Notes: generated by a model not told the origin, from the letters alone. Counted from the stretch's first letter, positions 24,116-35,949 are shown. The stretch is DNA of 64,000 bases from Prostheceraeus crozeri (GCA_907163375.1 CAJQUW010011624.1:1-64000), one strand, 5' to 3'. Numbers and translations are program-made.

Positions 24116-27100
24116 CAGAGTGTGACTGAACGCCGTTCAATTGAACTAGTTCACGATTTTCGTGAACTTTAACTGAACGGCGTTCTTTTTTCAAAATTGA
24201 ACTTGAACTGAACGGCGTTCGCATATTTCGGAGATGAACGGCAGTTAACTGCTTCCGTTCATTTCTACCTTTGAACCTTCACACATGATTGTCCGGAATT
24301 GCTTCAAGCTAGAATGTACTCTACGGTTGCTTCTCCCATGGCTGCACCCTGTACTATTTTTGTCCATGCTGTTGGAAGCTTGACGCTCATGATGCCACGC
24401 AGGCATAATATTTATTTCTTGGAAATCTTAGATGTTGGCATTTCCGATAAAGTAAGATATAACCGTCCTCCATTGTTGGAACCCAACCGAATGCATTCCT
24501 CGGGAAGTCAAAGCAATCTGTGCCCAGCCAGGAGAAAGTTGATCAGCTCATTGCGGAGTTCATTCCTTCTTGTGGCATGCCATTCACAATTGTCCGCAGA
24601 CAGGGCTTCCGCAAGTTTGTCATGGGATTGGCGCCTGGTCGAACTGTTCTATCTTACGCCACTTTGATGTCCAAGTTAAATGCAGACTTCAACACCATGA
24701 AGACAAACATGAAGAAGGAATTCTCAAACATCTCAGTCTTCTGTCTTACTGCTGACTGCTGGACTACATTCCGCCGCGGATACTTAGGTGTGACTATTCA
24801 TTGGCTCACATCAAACCTTGAGAGGAAGTCTGCTGTGTTAGCATGCAGGCGAATGAAAGGCAATCACACTTATGACCGCATTGTCGAGTAGCTCGAGGCC
24901 ATAATGCGCGATTTTGGCATCCAGAATAAGATGGAAGGAGGAGTTGCGACTGACAATGCGTCGAATTTTTGTGAAGAGCTTCAAACACTTTGGAGAAGAG
25001 GCTCATGCCGCTCTAGCTGAATTATTAAAGGAAGCATCAAACATAGGTGAGAAAGACGATGACGCTGATGAAAATGACAATGACGAGGATGGTGTAATTT
25101 ATCAAGAACTTACTGACATTCTCTCTTCGTCTGACACTTTACGCTTTTCTCTTCCTGCACATTTTCGGTGTTCTGCTCACACAATGAACTTAATCGCAAC
25201 AAAGGACGTTGAAAAATACTTGACGACCGCCGAACAGTTCAAAAGAGTATCACGAAAGACAATGCTGAAACTACACGACTTGTGGAATAAACAGTCAAAG
25301 AGCACCATCATTGCTCAGAGGATTGAAGACACGTGCGGTAAGAAGCTTGTTGTGCCTATCTGTACTCGTTGGAACAGCACCTTTCACGCTATGGAGCGGG
25401 TGCAGGAAATCTTGAACGAGAAAGATGATAAGATGCAGTCACTATTTGATCACTTAGGACATCGTCACCTTCAGAATGACGAGAAGATATTTATCCAGGA
25501 GTACGTAACCACAATGCAGTACTTCGCCTGTGCACTCGATATTCTTCAAGGAGACAAGCATATGTTCTTGGGTTATTTGTTGCCAACCATCCACGTACTG
25601 AAGGAAAAGCTGCTGGAAGTGAAAAATATTTTGACAGTGTGCAAGCCCCTTGTGGATGGCCTTGTGGCTGGACTGGACAAACGATTCGGACACCTTCTGA
25701 GTGATGAAAAATACCTCCTCGCCTCAGTGTGCCACCCCAAGTTCAAGCGCCTGGACTTCATCCATGAGGAAAATCGAAGAGCTGCGGCCTATAAGCTACT
25801 GCAAGATGCCGTGGAGAAAGAAATGCCCCCTGATGAAAAGCGAATCGACATCGAAGAGAAATCAAAGGACAAGATTGCGTCCTTTTTTCATCCAAAAAAG
25901 TGCGTTCTTCTTCGAAAGAACTAATTGAGAGGTTTCTCCACTCAGACACTGAAGAGCTGGCTTTGTTGAACGTGTTTCCAGCCATCAAAAGAGTTTTTGT
26001 GCAATCAAACACTACATTGCCATCTAGCGCCCCGTTGAAAGACTTTTTTCCCATGCTGGAGAACTCTTCAGCAGGAAGCGATGTCGTCTATCTGACAAAA
26101 ACTTTGAACAGCAATTACTGTTGCAACTGAACAAGTGTTTCATTTAGCTATGTACATGTAGACATCATTCTCACGATTTTCCAACTAGTGTAGTGTGAAA
26201 GAATTAAGAAATCATATAATCGATGTGATTTTTTGAAGAGCAAATTGAGCTTTTTCAATACTTAATTAAATCTTTTGTTTTTTGTCAATTTGCATTCTAT
26301 GTAAGCAATTACATCTGCGGTCACATGAAACTATAAACAGGACTTGTCAGTCTATCCGGACAGTTACCGTGAACGTCGGAAGTTACGTGGCAATGATATC
26401 AGATGCAGAATTTGCCAATACTGTCTACATTCGCATCAAAGCACAATGCTAGGCCTACAATAGTATCGCATCGTCACATCATCACTCGTCCATTATGAAA
26501 AACTATTTCTTAGGAAATTGCTATAGTTCATGAAAAGTTGTCTAGTGCTTTTAGATGACTACATTTGTGGTGTGAGATATGGGCTTTCTCAAACAGAATT
26601 TTGCATTTAGTTATGCGCAAAGCGCAAGATATATACATATGCATTGATGACATGTATGTCACCTTTTCTGTGCATGCATGTGATTTCACCTGCATAGGCC
26701 ATTAATGGCTTGACCACAGCAGCGACAATTTAACCAAATTTAGTGACCAAGAATTGTAGACCCGCTCTAGTACTGATCGCTGCTTCTTCTCCATCTATTA
26801 ACGATAAATTTACACAAGCATATGCCTTCATACAATTGCCATTATGTCACAGAGGAAAAGGCTGCTAAGCCATGTAATCATATAACCCGGAAGTTATCTA
26901 AATTGCATCTTACACTAAAGCTTTTATGTGAAGGAAGCGATGACTCAATTATTTGATAGATAAGCGCATTCGAAGTAAAGGTCAAAATTTCTTTTTGAAA
27001 TGAACGGGAAATGAACGAAAAGGGAAATCGGTGAACATGAAGTGAACGAGATGGACATGTCGCTGAACTTGAACTGAACGGCGTTCAATTTTTGAAACCG

Positions 27101-27187
27101 TGAACTTGAACTGAACGGAGTTCACAAATTTAAAAATGAACGTGAACTGAACGCCGTTCAAAATTTTCGTGAACTTGTCACTCACTG
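24116..27187 (+). mobile_element. hAT transposon with decayed transposase, 3,072 bp
   Basis: Perfect 8-bp duplication ATGGCGAG at 24108-24115 and 27188-27195. The ends read CAGAGTGTGACTGAAC and, complemented, CAGTGAGTGACAAGTTC. Both subterminal regions carry repeated GAACGGCGTTC palindromes, likely transposase-binding sites (three on the left; two plus a GAACGGAGTTC variant on the right). It is inserted inside the element at 21368-28066. Confidence 0.95.
24490..26150 (+). pseudogene. hAT transposase, broken
   Basis: RNase-H-fold transposase of the hAT superfamily, read across several frames. Motifs in order: CLTADCWTT with the first catalytic Asp near 24754; GGVATDNASN with the second near 24950; RCSAHTMNLI near 25170; TRWNSTFHAM near 25365; a HPKFKRLDF block near 25737; and the C-terminal dimerisation region NTTLPSSA (near 26010) then PVERLFSHAG (near 26035). 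An in-frame TAG at 24889-24891 and frame changes near 24972, 25905 and 26028 disrupt it. The longest intact piece is 336 codons at 24914-25924. An N-terminal BED zinc finger was not recognisable. It cannot encode a full enzyme as it stands. Confidence 0.92.
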
Positions 27188-28069
27188 ATGGCGAGTCATT
27201 TTTTATCCTTTAGAATGTGTCCTCGAATAAACAAGAGAATTCGCTGATAAAATCGGTGGTTCCAGGTAATTGGTGGACTGGACTTTATTTTTGAAGGAGC
27301 ATAACCAAAAATGCTTCGTCAGTTATCATCATAATACATGGCAACACAAGGCACTCAACGCTAGCGGATCCATGGGACATAATGCATCGGTTACGTACCG
27401 CTAAACACAATAAAACTCCCTGATGATTGACGGGCAGATTATTTTGCATTACTTTTGCAGACTTTTGTATTGCTGGCGGGCACATTCTAAAGAAGCATTA
27501 ATTGGCTAATTAAAAGGCATTAATTGGGCATATTCTCAATTAGTTGATCATGGAAGTAAAAACATTTTGGAATTTATTATTACATACCGGTACATTTTGG
27601 AATATTATTAAAATTTCTATAATTCCAGAATTTAATGTTGCCTGACAACCAAGAAAATTTTGAAGTTTCCAGGGTGTTACTATTTGCGTTGGAAATATCG
27701 TAAAAAAGCATGTTAATTATTTTACGATTTAGATAGAAGATAGTTTTATGATATTCGAAGAACAATCAAGTTATGGCTATCAGTCTATTTCGTGATTCTA
27801 AGTACTGAAATTATGCGAGTACAAGTAGTGTGAACAGATATTAGATGATTATGTACATGTGCTTATCTTAGGCTTACTTAACGTAGCTTTTCTAAACTTC
27901 AAGAGTCATCAAAGATTGAAATGCTTTCTTCGATATTGTGGTTATTCTGAAGTGGATTTAAATCGACAAATAGAAATATACCAGATATTCGAATATATTC
28001 GAATGTTCGCTCGTCATCATTTCCGAATCTTCGAATACCGATCTTTTTTCGAATGGCAGAGCACTAAAT

Positions 28070-28292
28070 AATAGGGCTACCGATGATATTTAAAATTTTC
28101 TAGGAAAGCTAAGTTTCTGGTGGTAGGTCTGAAATAACTTCTACTTTTTTTATCTTACTGTCAAAAAAATTTTTCCCATAAGTAAAATAAAAAAGTTATT
28201 TCAGACCTACCACCAGAAACTTGGCTTTCACAAAATTTTTAAATATCTCATCAAATGTCGAGCCAAGGCATATTTTCACAATAGGGCTACCG
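28070..28292. mobile_element. Hairpin MITE with about 70-bp arms
   Basis: The arms at 28083-28152 and 28184-28253 are close reverse complements (core TTTCTGGTGGTAGGTCTGAA). The unit lies between two copies of a 13-bp direct repeat AATAGGGCTACCG (28070-28082 and 28280-28292), which may be a long target duplication. The arms do not reach the right-hand copy, so the exact ends are unsure. Confidence 0.6.
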
Positions 28293-30264
28293 TTGTCCGG
28301 ATAAGCAGCCTATTATAATACAATATTAAACAATGCAAGTATTTGTCCTATGAAAACATGCCACGCGTAATGACTTATTTACGCTATAATTTGTAATAAT
28401 GCTGACTGTATTTTCAAAACAAATCATATAATGTAAATTGAAAGCAGAGAATCAAAATAGTGACTCAAACGGACATCACATTGATGCAACAACAACAACA
28501 ATAATGCATACATCTATATCCCTCCAAAAAAGAGTTCTGAGCGTTCAGCGATTTTAAGTCTGATATAAAAAATGTTTTTCTAAAGATATAAGTTCTGAGA
28601 TGAACAATCTTACTACTGTCTGAGTGGTGATGTTACGAAATGCTTTATCGCCAAAAGCGGGAGGTGCATCATTTAAGTTGATTTGAAATGATTCACTAGA
28701 AGTGAGATTTCCTTATTCACTTGTGAGGGAAATCCAGTGATCAGTATTTTCAATTGAGAACTCTCTATAACGAAGTTTGAATTCAGAGTTCATATCAATG
28801 ATGCGTGCTGACATAAAAGAGCTAGGAACAAAGAGCATGGCAAATTTGTCTTCAATTTTTCATTTCAGTGAGTGTCCGAAGACTGAGAATGTCGCGATAA
28901 CTGTACAACGTCAGTCAAAATTTATCGCGTGACCTTATATTATCGAACAATTATCCACGATCCACTGTCAAATATTCTGGTAGTAGGCTCTAGGTTGCGT
29001 TGAAATCCATCATTCATTGCATCTCTAAGCCTAACGTGTTATACACCTATCAATACTGTCCAAAAGCAGTGAAAATATTCAAGAAATAGGCTAAGGTATG
29101 CACAATGCATTCGAAATTCATGCAGGTTAGAAAATTGGTTCTGGAAACTGTATTAGAGATAAAGCAGCGTTTTAAACACAAGTTGCCGGTAATCATAATT
29201 ATGCTTGATTTACATGCTCTTAATGTTTTGATTAATTTACTAAACAATTTACTCTAAAAGTAATATCGCGAGCGGCCTATATGGACCTAGTTAAATAAAC
29301 TGACCGGCTGGCGTAGTGAGTAGCCGGTCGGTCTTCTAAATTCACGGCCGTGCCGGCGTCACTAAAACCGTTCGGCCGGCGGTCGGTTCCAACCCTAGTG
29401 GACACCCTGCAATGTACATCTGAAAGTTAACGTGAGAAGCAAGATCATGCGACAAAAAGAGGTGACAGCAGTACCGACCATTTTACAATAGTTCTATATC
29501 AAATCACCATGATTAGCAATAAACCTATTTACCTATAACCGATGTGCTAGCTGGAAAGTTATGAATGACGAAAATATTGGAAGACTAATAACTCGTGACT
29601 CAGATGCTCGTCACACGCAATGATTAGGTGCCAACACTATTGACGTAATAAATACATAATGACCTTTATAACTTCAGCCGCTCTAGAAATTCGTTCATGA
29701 TCTAATACATGGGTGCGCAACATGCGACCTTACTTATATCCATCTGTGCTGGGACATTAGCCAATTACGAAAGCTATGGCATGTATTTGATTTCTTTCGA
29801 GAGAGGAATCACAAGGTGTGGAGATAAAAGATACAGTTGCTGTCCAACTTCAAGTTCAATAGTGGGGGATACTCTTTCATTCCAGAATGATAAAATTAAA
29901 AAATTAGAAATCAAACAAAGCATTAATTGTAACGCAACAGTAAAGCAACGAACAAGCAATTATAACGCAATATGCGCTTAATTTTGCGACGGTTGTGGAA
30001 AACATTATACGCGACGGCTTTTCTGCAGCATTTTGCGACGGCTGGCCAATCTGGCGACATAGTCCGAAATAGATTGACTGTACACTGATAGCATGCAATC
30101 AATAAAAAGTGCGCGATATTATATCAGTTCTGGTGCGGCTTAAAATTTAAAAAAAAATACAAGTTAGAAATTGAGTTACTCAGTATACCAAATAGACACA
30201 ACTCCACTTATCTTTAATAGTTATGTAAGATGAGCCCTTTCTCAACAAGAGAGCAAAATTATAC
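28293..30264. other. Unassigned interval
   Basis: No exon recognised. 29300-29409 is the GC-rich right end of the possible outermost element. Near 29707 ATGGGTGCGCAACATGCGAC resembles an hAT end without a partner. Between 29980 and 30055 TTTTGCGACGGC-like strings recur three or four times. Confidence 0.35.
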
Positions 30265-31843
30265 ACACTATGATCAGTCCTGTAACGCCAAACCAAATAG
30301 CTCACTGTCTCTTGACCAATGGAACTTTCTCTCGTCCGGACAAAGAGTTTACCCGTACCGTTAACCACGAACTGAGGACCGCATGGCATGCCCCATCCAC
30401 CGATCTGAATCTTTGTAAGGACTTCACAGAGGCGGAAGTCCGTAAAGACATTCGCTGTAGCAAAGCCGGCAAGAGTCCTGAGCACGACAACTTTCACCCT
30501 GAATTTTGTCACCACCTTCCTGACTCCTGTGTTGCCTGGTTGACATCCTTCTTCATCAATTGCCTCAAGACTCAGAGGATACCCAAGATCTGGAAGACTG
30601 CTACAGTCACAGCCATTCTAAAGCCCAACAAGCCGCAAGAGTCTCCTTCCAGTTACAGACCGATCAGTCTGCTCTGCATGGCATTCAAGTTGCTGCAACG
30701 ACTAATTTATCCTTCCAATCAATGAGTCTGTCCTCCCCCACGAGCAGGTGGGCTACCGCCCGAGGCACAGATCAGGTCGCTTTGCTGACTGAGGATATCG
30801 AGGACGCCTTCAAATCGAACGCCTTTGCTGGCGCTGCCTTCGTCGATCTTTCGGCTGCATACGATACTGCATGGCACCGCGGCCTGACGCTCAAACTTCT
30901 GAATATCATCTCCTCGAAGGACATGGTCAAGATGATCATGGCCGTGATAAGCCAGAGAAGCTTTGTTGTAACCCTTCGAGGCCTCCTGTCCAGGCGCGTT
31001 TCCTTCGTAACGGAGTGCCGCAAGGATCCGTGCTCGCACCCTTGTTCAACATCTGCACACACGACTTTCCCACCACGACCAGCAAGAAGTACGTCTATGC
31101 GGACGACATTGCTCTGCTACACCAAGCGAAGACAGTCCATGCAGTCGAGCAAACTCTAGGTCACGACATTGACTTGCTCGCCACCTTCTTCTACCGATGG
31201 AGGCTGAAGCTCAACATCTCTAAAACTGTCTGTTGCGTTTTCCACCTCAAGAACCACCTTGCCAATCTGGAGCTTAACATCGGCGTCAAGGGCGAAACAA
31301 TCGCTTTCGCGAGGTTCCCGAAGCGCCATCGAACCACCCGACATCCGCCGTGAGAAGTTGACGATTCGACTATACCAGCGGGTTACTGCGACCTACCACC
31401 TACTGCACGGGAAGCTGATTGCCGACAACCGTCCTCGACGAAGGCTAAGGTCGAGTAATTATTCGACTGTCGAGAAGACTTTGCGGGCCTGCACCGTTAT
31501 CGCAGACCTACTCCGGTGTCTGGGCCGCGAACGTGTGGAGAGAGGGGTGGACCAGCACGACTCACGGACTGCGGCGCTTCATCCCGGAACCGAAGTACCA
31601 TCCGCCGGCTGCGACCTTCCGAGGGGCCAGTGGGTGCTGCTGAATCGACTGCGGTCCGAATATGGGAGGTTCGCGGCCTTCATGCATCGGATTGGATTGT
31701 CCACCCACGACATTTGTAGATGCGGCGCTAACCAGACCAGCGATCACGTGCTCCAGTGCCCAGTCATCGGTGTGTGTAGAGAACTTGCAACCGTCGATAC
31801 TGACTTTCGCCGCTGGCTAGGCCAGACTGACCTCTCCGTCTGA
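30265..31843 (+). pseudogene. Jockey-like LINE ORF2 fragment (reverse transcriptase)
   Basis: A 5'-truncated non-LTR retrotransposon. The endonuclease is missing and the sequence starts in the linker before the reverse transcriptase. RT signs in order: SSYRPISLLCMAFKLL near 30655; DLSAAYDTAWHRGL with the first catalytic Asp near 30845; NGVPQGSVLAPLFN near 31010; KYVYADDIALL, the catalytic YADD, near 31090. A C-terminal zinc-knuckle-like CRCGANQTSDHVLQC sits near 31718. Frames change near 30715-30770, 31000 and 31320; at the last, the stretch between the RT thumb and the C-terminal domain appears deleted. The jockey assignment rests on the RT and C-terminal pattern; a related clade is possible. 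Confidence 0.85.
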
Positions 31844-31895
31844 CTTTTGAATCATCTTTGAGCCCTCCCTTGTCTTGTGTATTTCATGCGAATAA

Positions 31896-32791
31896 CTAAT
31901 GAAATTGATAACGCAGGATAAACGATCATTTAGATATGACATTTTTGTATGCTTTTAGAGGATGCATAATTTGTCATATTACGAGTCTGTTGCGAAAATG
32001 CATGCAAGCTCATTATTTCATACATCCTACCAGCCGCACATATTTTGCATGGCAATTTGATCTGTCGTTTATTTAATTTCATTGTTGTTAATTACTTTCA
32101 CGACATGGCTTGAGATGCTTTGGTGGACAATCGATCCCTGCTACTTGCCTTAATATCGGCGGTCACAATTGTGACGTGTTATTTATTCATTGATTACAAT
32201 CGCTATGACAGCTGATGTGTGGTAGTGAGGGTTTGATCCTGTCAACTGACACAGTCGCATAAGTGGCTCGTAGCTCGGTTGGTAAGAGCACAGGTCTAGT
32301 TAACCTTGGTCGCAGGTTCGAATCCTACAGCCGCGCATCTTTTGTATGGCAATTTGATCTATGGTTTATTTAATTTCATTGCTGTTACTTGCATGTACGA
32401 ATAATAGTCAATCCAATTGCGTACACGACCTCAATGTAGTGTGAATAGCCACAAATTGCTTTTATTGAATGCAACGATTACTTATTTGGAAAACGTTTAG
32501 CGATTTCACTATAAGCGACGCGTCATAGACATAACCACCGTCTCACAGATATCATTGACAGTCATGTGGAAATGGAGAAAATTTATTTAGTCATCAATAT
32601 TCCATCCAGATGTGCACATTTATTTTATTACATCAATCGAAATAGTGGACTTAATAATAGTCATATTAATAGCATAGTTAAAATCAAGAAATTATACTCA
32701 TTAAACTTAGAGATAAAAATCACGAAATGGCATTCCTGGGCTATGTAAGGGCTAATTGTCTATTTCGCTAAAATTCGTGTGCGATTACCGG
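31896..32791 (+). repeat. Composite interspersed repeat with tRNA-like head, copy 1
   Basis: It aligns in the same orientation with 56739-57482, from AACTAATGAAATTGATAACG to the GCATTCCTGGGCTATGTAAG region. A block CAGCCGCACAT, TTTGCATGGCAATTTGATCT occurs twice inside this copy (about 32032 and 32328). The tRNA-like segment at 32263-32334 is followed by a body of about 450 bp. The structure suggests a tRNA-derived SINE rearranged by internal duplication. Confidence 0.7.
32263..32334 (+). tRNA. tRNA-Thr(AGT)-like sequence, probably a SINE head or pseudogene
   Basis: 72 nt with an A box TAGCTCGGTTGG (32271-32282) and a perfect B box GGTTCGAATCC (32315-32325). The D stem GCTC/GAGC pairs. The anticodon stem CAGGT/ACCTT pairs at four of five positions around loop CTAGTTA, anticodon AGT (32298-32300). 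The acceptor pairs GTGGCT with AGCCGC, but there is one extra base before the D arm and a mismatch in the T stem. It lies inside a repeat whose other copy lacks the 5' half, which favours a SINE head over a working gene. Confidence 0.55.
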
Positions 32792-32859
32792 ACCCTAACT
32801 AAATACCTGGGCAGCCCGAAATTCCCGGGCATGGCCGCTATTCTGCATTACTCTAGTTT

Positions 32860-33069
32860 GCTACGTTGGTAAGTGATTGCAAGGTTGCTTCTCAATGCGC
32901 TCAGTTTATCTATGATAAATTTTCATGTAATTTAGCGACTTTTAAAGATTTCAAGTTAGACCATGCTTGTTCATCGAATTCCAGGTTTTTTCAGGATCTT
33001 TCAAAGAATTCCAGGCCTCCCCAGGTCAAATCACAAAATTCAAGGTTTTCCAGGTCGCGGACACCCTAT
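32860..33069 (+). mobile_element. hAT right end (TAGGGTGTCCGCGACCTGG family)
   Basis: The segment ends TTTTCCAGGTCGCGGACACCCTA. Its complement carries repeated ACCTGG/CCTGGAA motifs (33050, 33013, 33002, 32975), as in a widespread animal hAT end. No left end was found, so the left boundary is approximate. Confidence 0.5.
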
Positions 33070-33524
33070 AGTCGTTCAAGGTAGATAACAAAATTGCAAT
33101 TTCTAAGTTCCAGGCAAGACCACCCAAAAAAAGTCAAAAGTCAATAAAATATACCTACCATTTCTCTGATCATTCAGACATCTTCAAGTGTAAGCAGTGT
33201 TTCTTCAGGCCCCTGTTGCAACAACTGAATGATGGCCACCACAGTGTGGTAAGTTCCATTGCGAGAAGAAGGTGACCTTTTTTTCTATGTTTCAGCCAGA
33301 CAATGTCTTGCTATCACTATACTTCTTGCATAGAACATGCATCGTAGTTTCATGGTGACATACATGCAGATGTGATGGAAACTAAGTTCGAATGTAGGCA
33401 TATTTGAGTCCGGTCTTAACGATGAAATAATGGTTGGTCGATGCCTGAGTAGAAAAAGTCTGCAACCTACTCTATAGGTTCCGCACCCTTGATCTTAATC
33501 AATTAATCAAAATCGTTAGGATTC
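33070..33524. other. Unassigned interval
   Basis: Nothing recognisable. Confidence 0.35.
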
Positions 33525-33940
33525 ATAAATTTAGTTGGGAAACCAAGTACAGAAGATGGTAAGTACTTTATATGCTTTATTAATCTGGCCTCCTCTTAGG
33601 CCATCATCAAAAGCAGAGAATCTATCCATGTATGTTCGAAATTATTCAAAATTTATATTAAATTATTTCTGTAATTCCTGAGTAGACTGATAGTATGTAC
33701 TAGCCTAGAGAGATAAATAATAAACATTTTTGTAGTTATTCAGACATATCATAATGTTTATAATTGTTTATCTCTCTAGGCTTGTGCATACTTTCAGTCT
33801 ACTCAGTAATCACAGAAATACTGTAATATAAATTTTAAATAATTTTCTGTTTTTGATGATGGCCTAAGAGGAGGCCGAAATTAATAAAGCATATAAAATA
33901 ATTACCATCTTCTGTACTTGGTTTCCCAACTAAATTTATA
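33525..33940. mobile_element. Long palindromic (foldback) element, 416 bp
   Basis: Two arms of about 200 bp (33525 to about 33730 and 33735-33940) are imperfect reverse complements. Both ends carry ATAAATTTAGTTGGGAAACC (complemented on the right), and a GCCTAGAGAGATAAA block lies near the centre. No coding capacity and no convincing target duplication. It does not resemble the foldback family at 8541. Confidence 0.75.
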
Positions 33941-34461
33941 AAGAAAAAATTCCTTCAGGATCAAAGGCCTCTTCAGTATTAAGATTCAAACTGACTGAGG
34001 CAAGGTGTAACTCGCTCTACTGAGTCCATAGCGATGCATTGCCTTGTCCGCGCGTTGCCACGCTTCCATATCAATCTCTACCATATCAATCGCTTGCTAC
34101 CATTAAAAGTAATGGTTGGGGGACATGTCCGCCTTAGACCTCTAGAAGTCCATGCCTAGACTAGCCCACAGCCAGACACTGACTGAGCCATATTGCTATC
34201 ATTAAATCATCATTTACACTTCCTTGTCACTGTCAATGCTCGACACACTACGAGCGAAGAAACTTTCTCATTAGAAGTGATAGCGTGCAAACTTCAAGTG
34301 AGACCGGTGGTTTCGTTTCCTCCTCAGCCTTGACACTTTAAACCAAAATCTGCATACATGTAGGATCTACACACTTACTGTGTAGAATTGGCATGCCATC
34401 GTGATACTGGGTGATCACAATCGAATCGAAATTGACTATCAGTCTATTAGTGTCCATTAGT
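33941..34461. other. Unassigned interval
   Basis: Nothing recognisable. Confidence 0.35.
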
Positions 34462-34469
34462 CTTGAAAT

Positions 34470-35941
34470 CAGGGTTTCGGAGCCGGAGCCGCCCACAGCA
34501 GCAGCCGATAGGAAATACCACGGCTCCGGCTTGAAGTTTTATATGTATTAAGAATTCAGTCACTTTGCGACATAAAGTGATATTTGACAGTGTAGTTGAA
34601 ACGAATACAAGTGTGTCATCATTGCAGGTTATCGTTTTAGATCTCCCAAAATCTGCTGGCCTTCATCTCCTCTCAATACATAGCCTACTGCGAATCACTT
34701 GTTTGGATTTTAAGGGAGATCGCGGACTTCCTTGAGATTGCGCTCCAGCCGAAAACGCATCTGTCGGGCGAAAGACATGTATGCATTCTCGCCTCAAATT
34801 TAGGGCCTACTTATTATCAAAGCACATTATTGATTCCTAATTAATATTCCCTTAAAAATGTGTGGTTACTTTATAGGTGTCTCATTCTCAATAAAATATC
34901 TACATGAAGTACTAAAATATTTCAGAGGAAGTACTTCTGATATAAAAAGAATTTTAGTTCAATGTGGAAATATGTTTCACCTGATGAATATTAGAGCCCT
35001 GACAACTAAGTGGTTGAATCATCTCGTCCGACTGGCAGCGCCTGTTTCTGCAGGGAACGAGGTTGAAAATTGGACTTTCAGAGAATTCAGTACAACCCAT
35101 CCATGGCTGCTACGAATATGCGCGTCTGGCGAGTTCTACCCGGTTCCTATACTTACCAGACACGATCAAAACAAAGTGCACATGCATGTCCAACAGCGTG
35201 CGGATTGAAGCTTTTGACAACACTTTCACTGACTAAAATACCTCTTTTAATCAATGATGCCTCACTCGAAGAATGAAATATTTGTTCTCGCCTCTGATTA
35301 AGCGCTAAGAGCGGTGGTGATAGGGACTAACTCAATCATAAACTTCTATCAGTCCCATACAAATAGAGAAAATTTTCATGGCTCCCTCTGCGACTCATGC
35401 TTCATAAAAGTTGTAAGCGGGAAGCACTAGCTAAGTCACATCTGTCAAAATTTTTAGCATGCTAGTCATTTTTCTATCATACATGTGTTTATGCCTCTGA
35501 TCAGTGATATGCACCAAAATTTATTGAAAGACTTAATAAATTTCAGCGAAAACTTAATCAAGATGCTGTGTTTTACGACAAAATGACGGCTTGATAAATT
35601 TGAATGTGTTTAGCTTCTTAAACATCATGAACTGCATGACCTAGAGATGGTTCAACACGCCGTAGTACTTCTCACTTAATCACAGAAAACATAGACAAAT
35701 GTCATTTTATCCAAAACCTCAGCTTCCTCGCATTGGATATGCGTGTATATGTGCTTTCTGTGATCTTGCCTGACAAGAGGTACCAGGTAGACCTCGACAG
35801 ATGTGCAGCTTCACAGTAATCATCATCCTGTGAAAGTCTCTTGTTCGGCTTCGTGTTAGGGACCCGACAATATGAGTCGGGGATAATATGACGATCTTGA
35901 GTCGGAGTCGGAGTGGCTGGACCACGGCTCCGAAAACCCAG
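34470..35941 (+). mobile_element. Complete hAT-type element, 1,472 bp, non-autonomous
   Basis: The left end CAGGGTTTCGGAGCCGGAGCC is mirrored by CACGGCTCCGAAAACCCAG on the right. The 8-bp flanks are CTTGAAAT (34462-34469) and CTTAAAAT (35942-35949), one mismatch. The reading frame at 34858-35208 (116 codons) has no transposase motif. A second copy of the family leaves only its right end at 15870-16006. Confidence 0.85.
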
Positions 35942-35949
35942 CTTAAAAT

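Larger units (their letters stand above)
21368..28066 (+). mobile_element. hAT-like element split by two later insertions
   Basis: The 8-bp duplication AATAATAG flanks it exactly (21360-21367 and 28067-28074). The ends are CACTGCTCCGCC on the left and, complemented, TAGTGCTCTGCC on the right. Both are followed by repeated ATTCGAAT/GAATATTCG motifs of subterminal type. Subtracting the two nested elements and their duplications leaves about 1.29 kb without a transposase. The remaining pieces at 27196-28066 hold no gene. Confidence 0.8.
21135..29409 (+). mobile_element. Possible outermost element of a transposon nest
   Basis: The left end AGGGTGGACACCAGGGTTC and the right-end complement AGGGTGTCCACTAGGGTTG agree at most positions and continue AAACCG and GAACCG. 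Both are followed by GC-rich CCGGCCGGC-type sequence. This suggests one element of about 1.57 kb split by the hAT element at 21368-28066. No flanking duplication was found (TCGTCAGA against CAATGTAC), so the two ends could belong to different copies. Confidence 0.4.

Noticed and set aside
29707-29730. hAT-like start near ATGGGTGCGCAACATGCGAC.
   Set aside because: No partner end or target duplication found.
30302-31062. Minus-strand frames overlapping the LINE.
   Set aside because: Shadows of the plus-strand reverse transcriptase.
34858-35208. 116-codon frame inside the hAT element.
   Set aside because: No transposase motif; one of several chance frames in the element.
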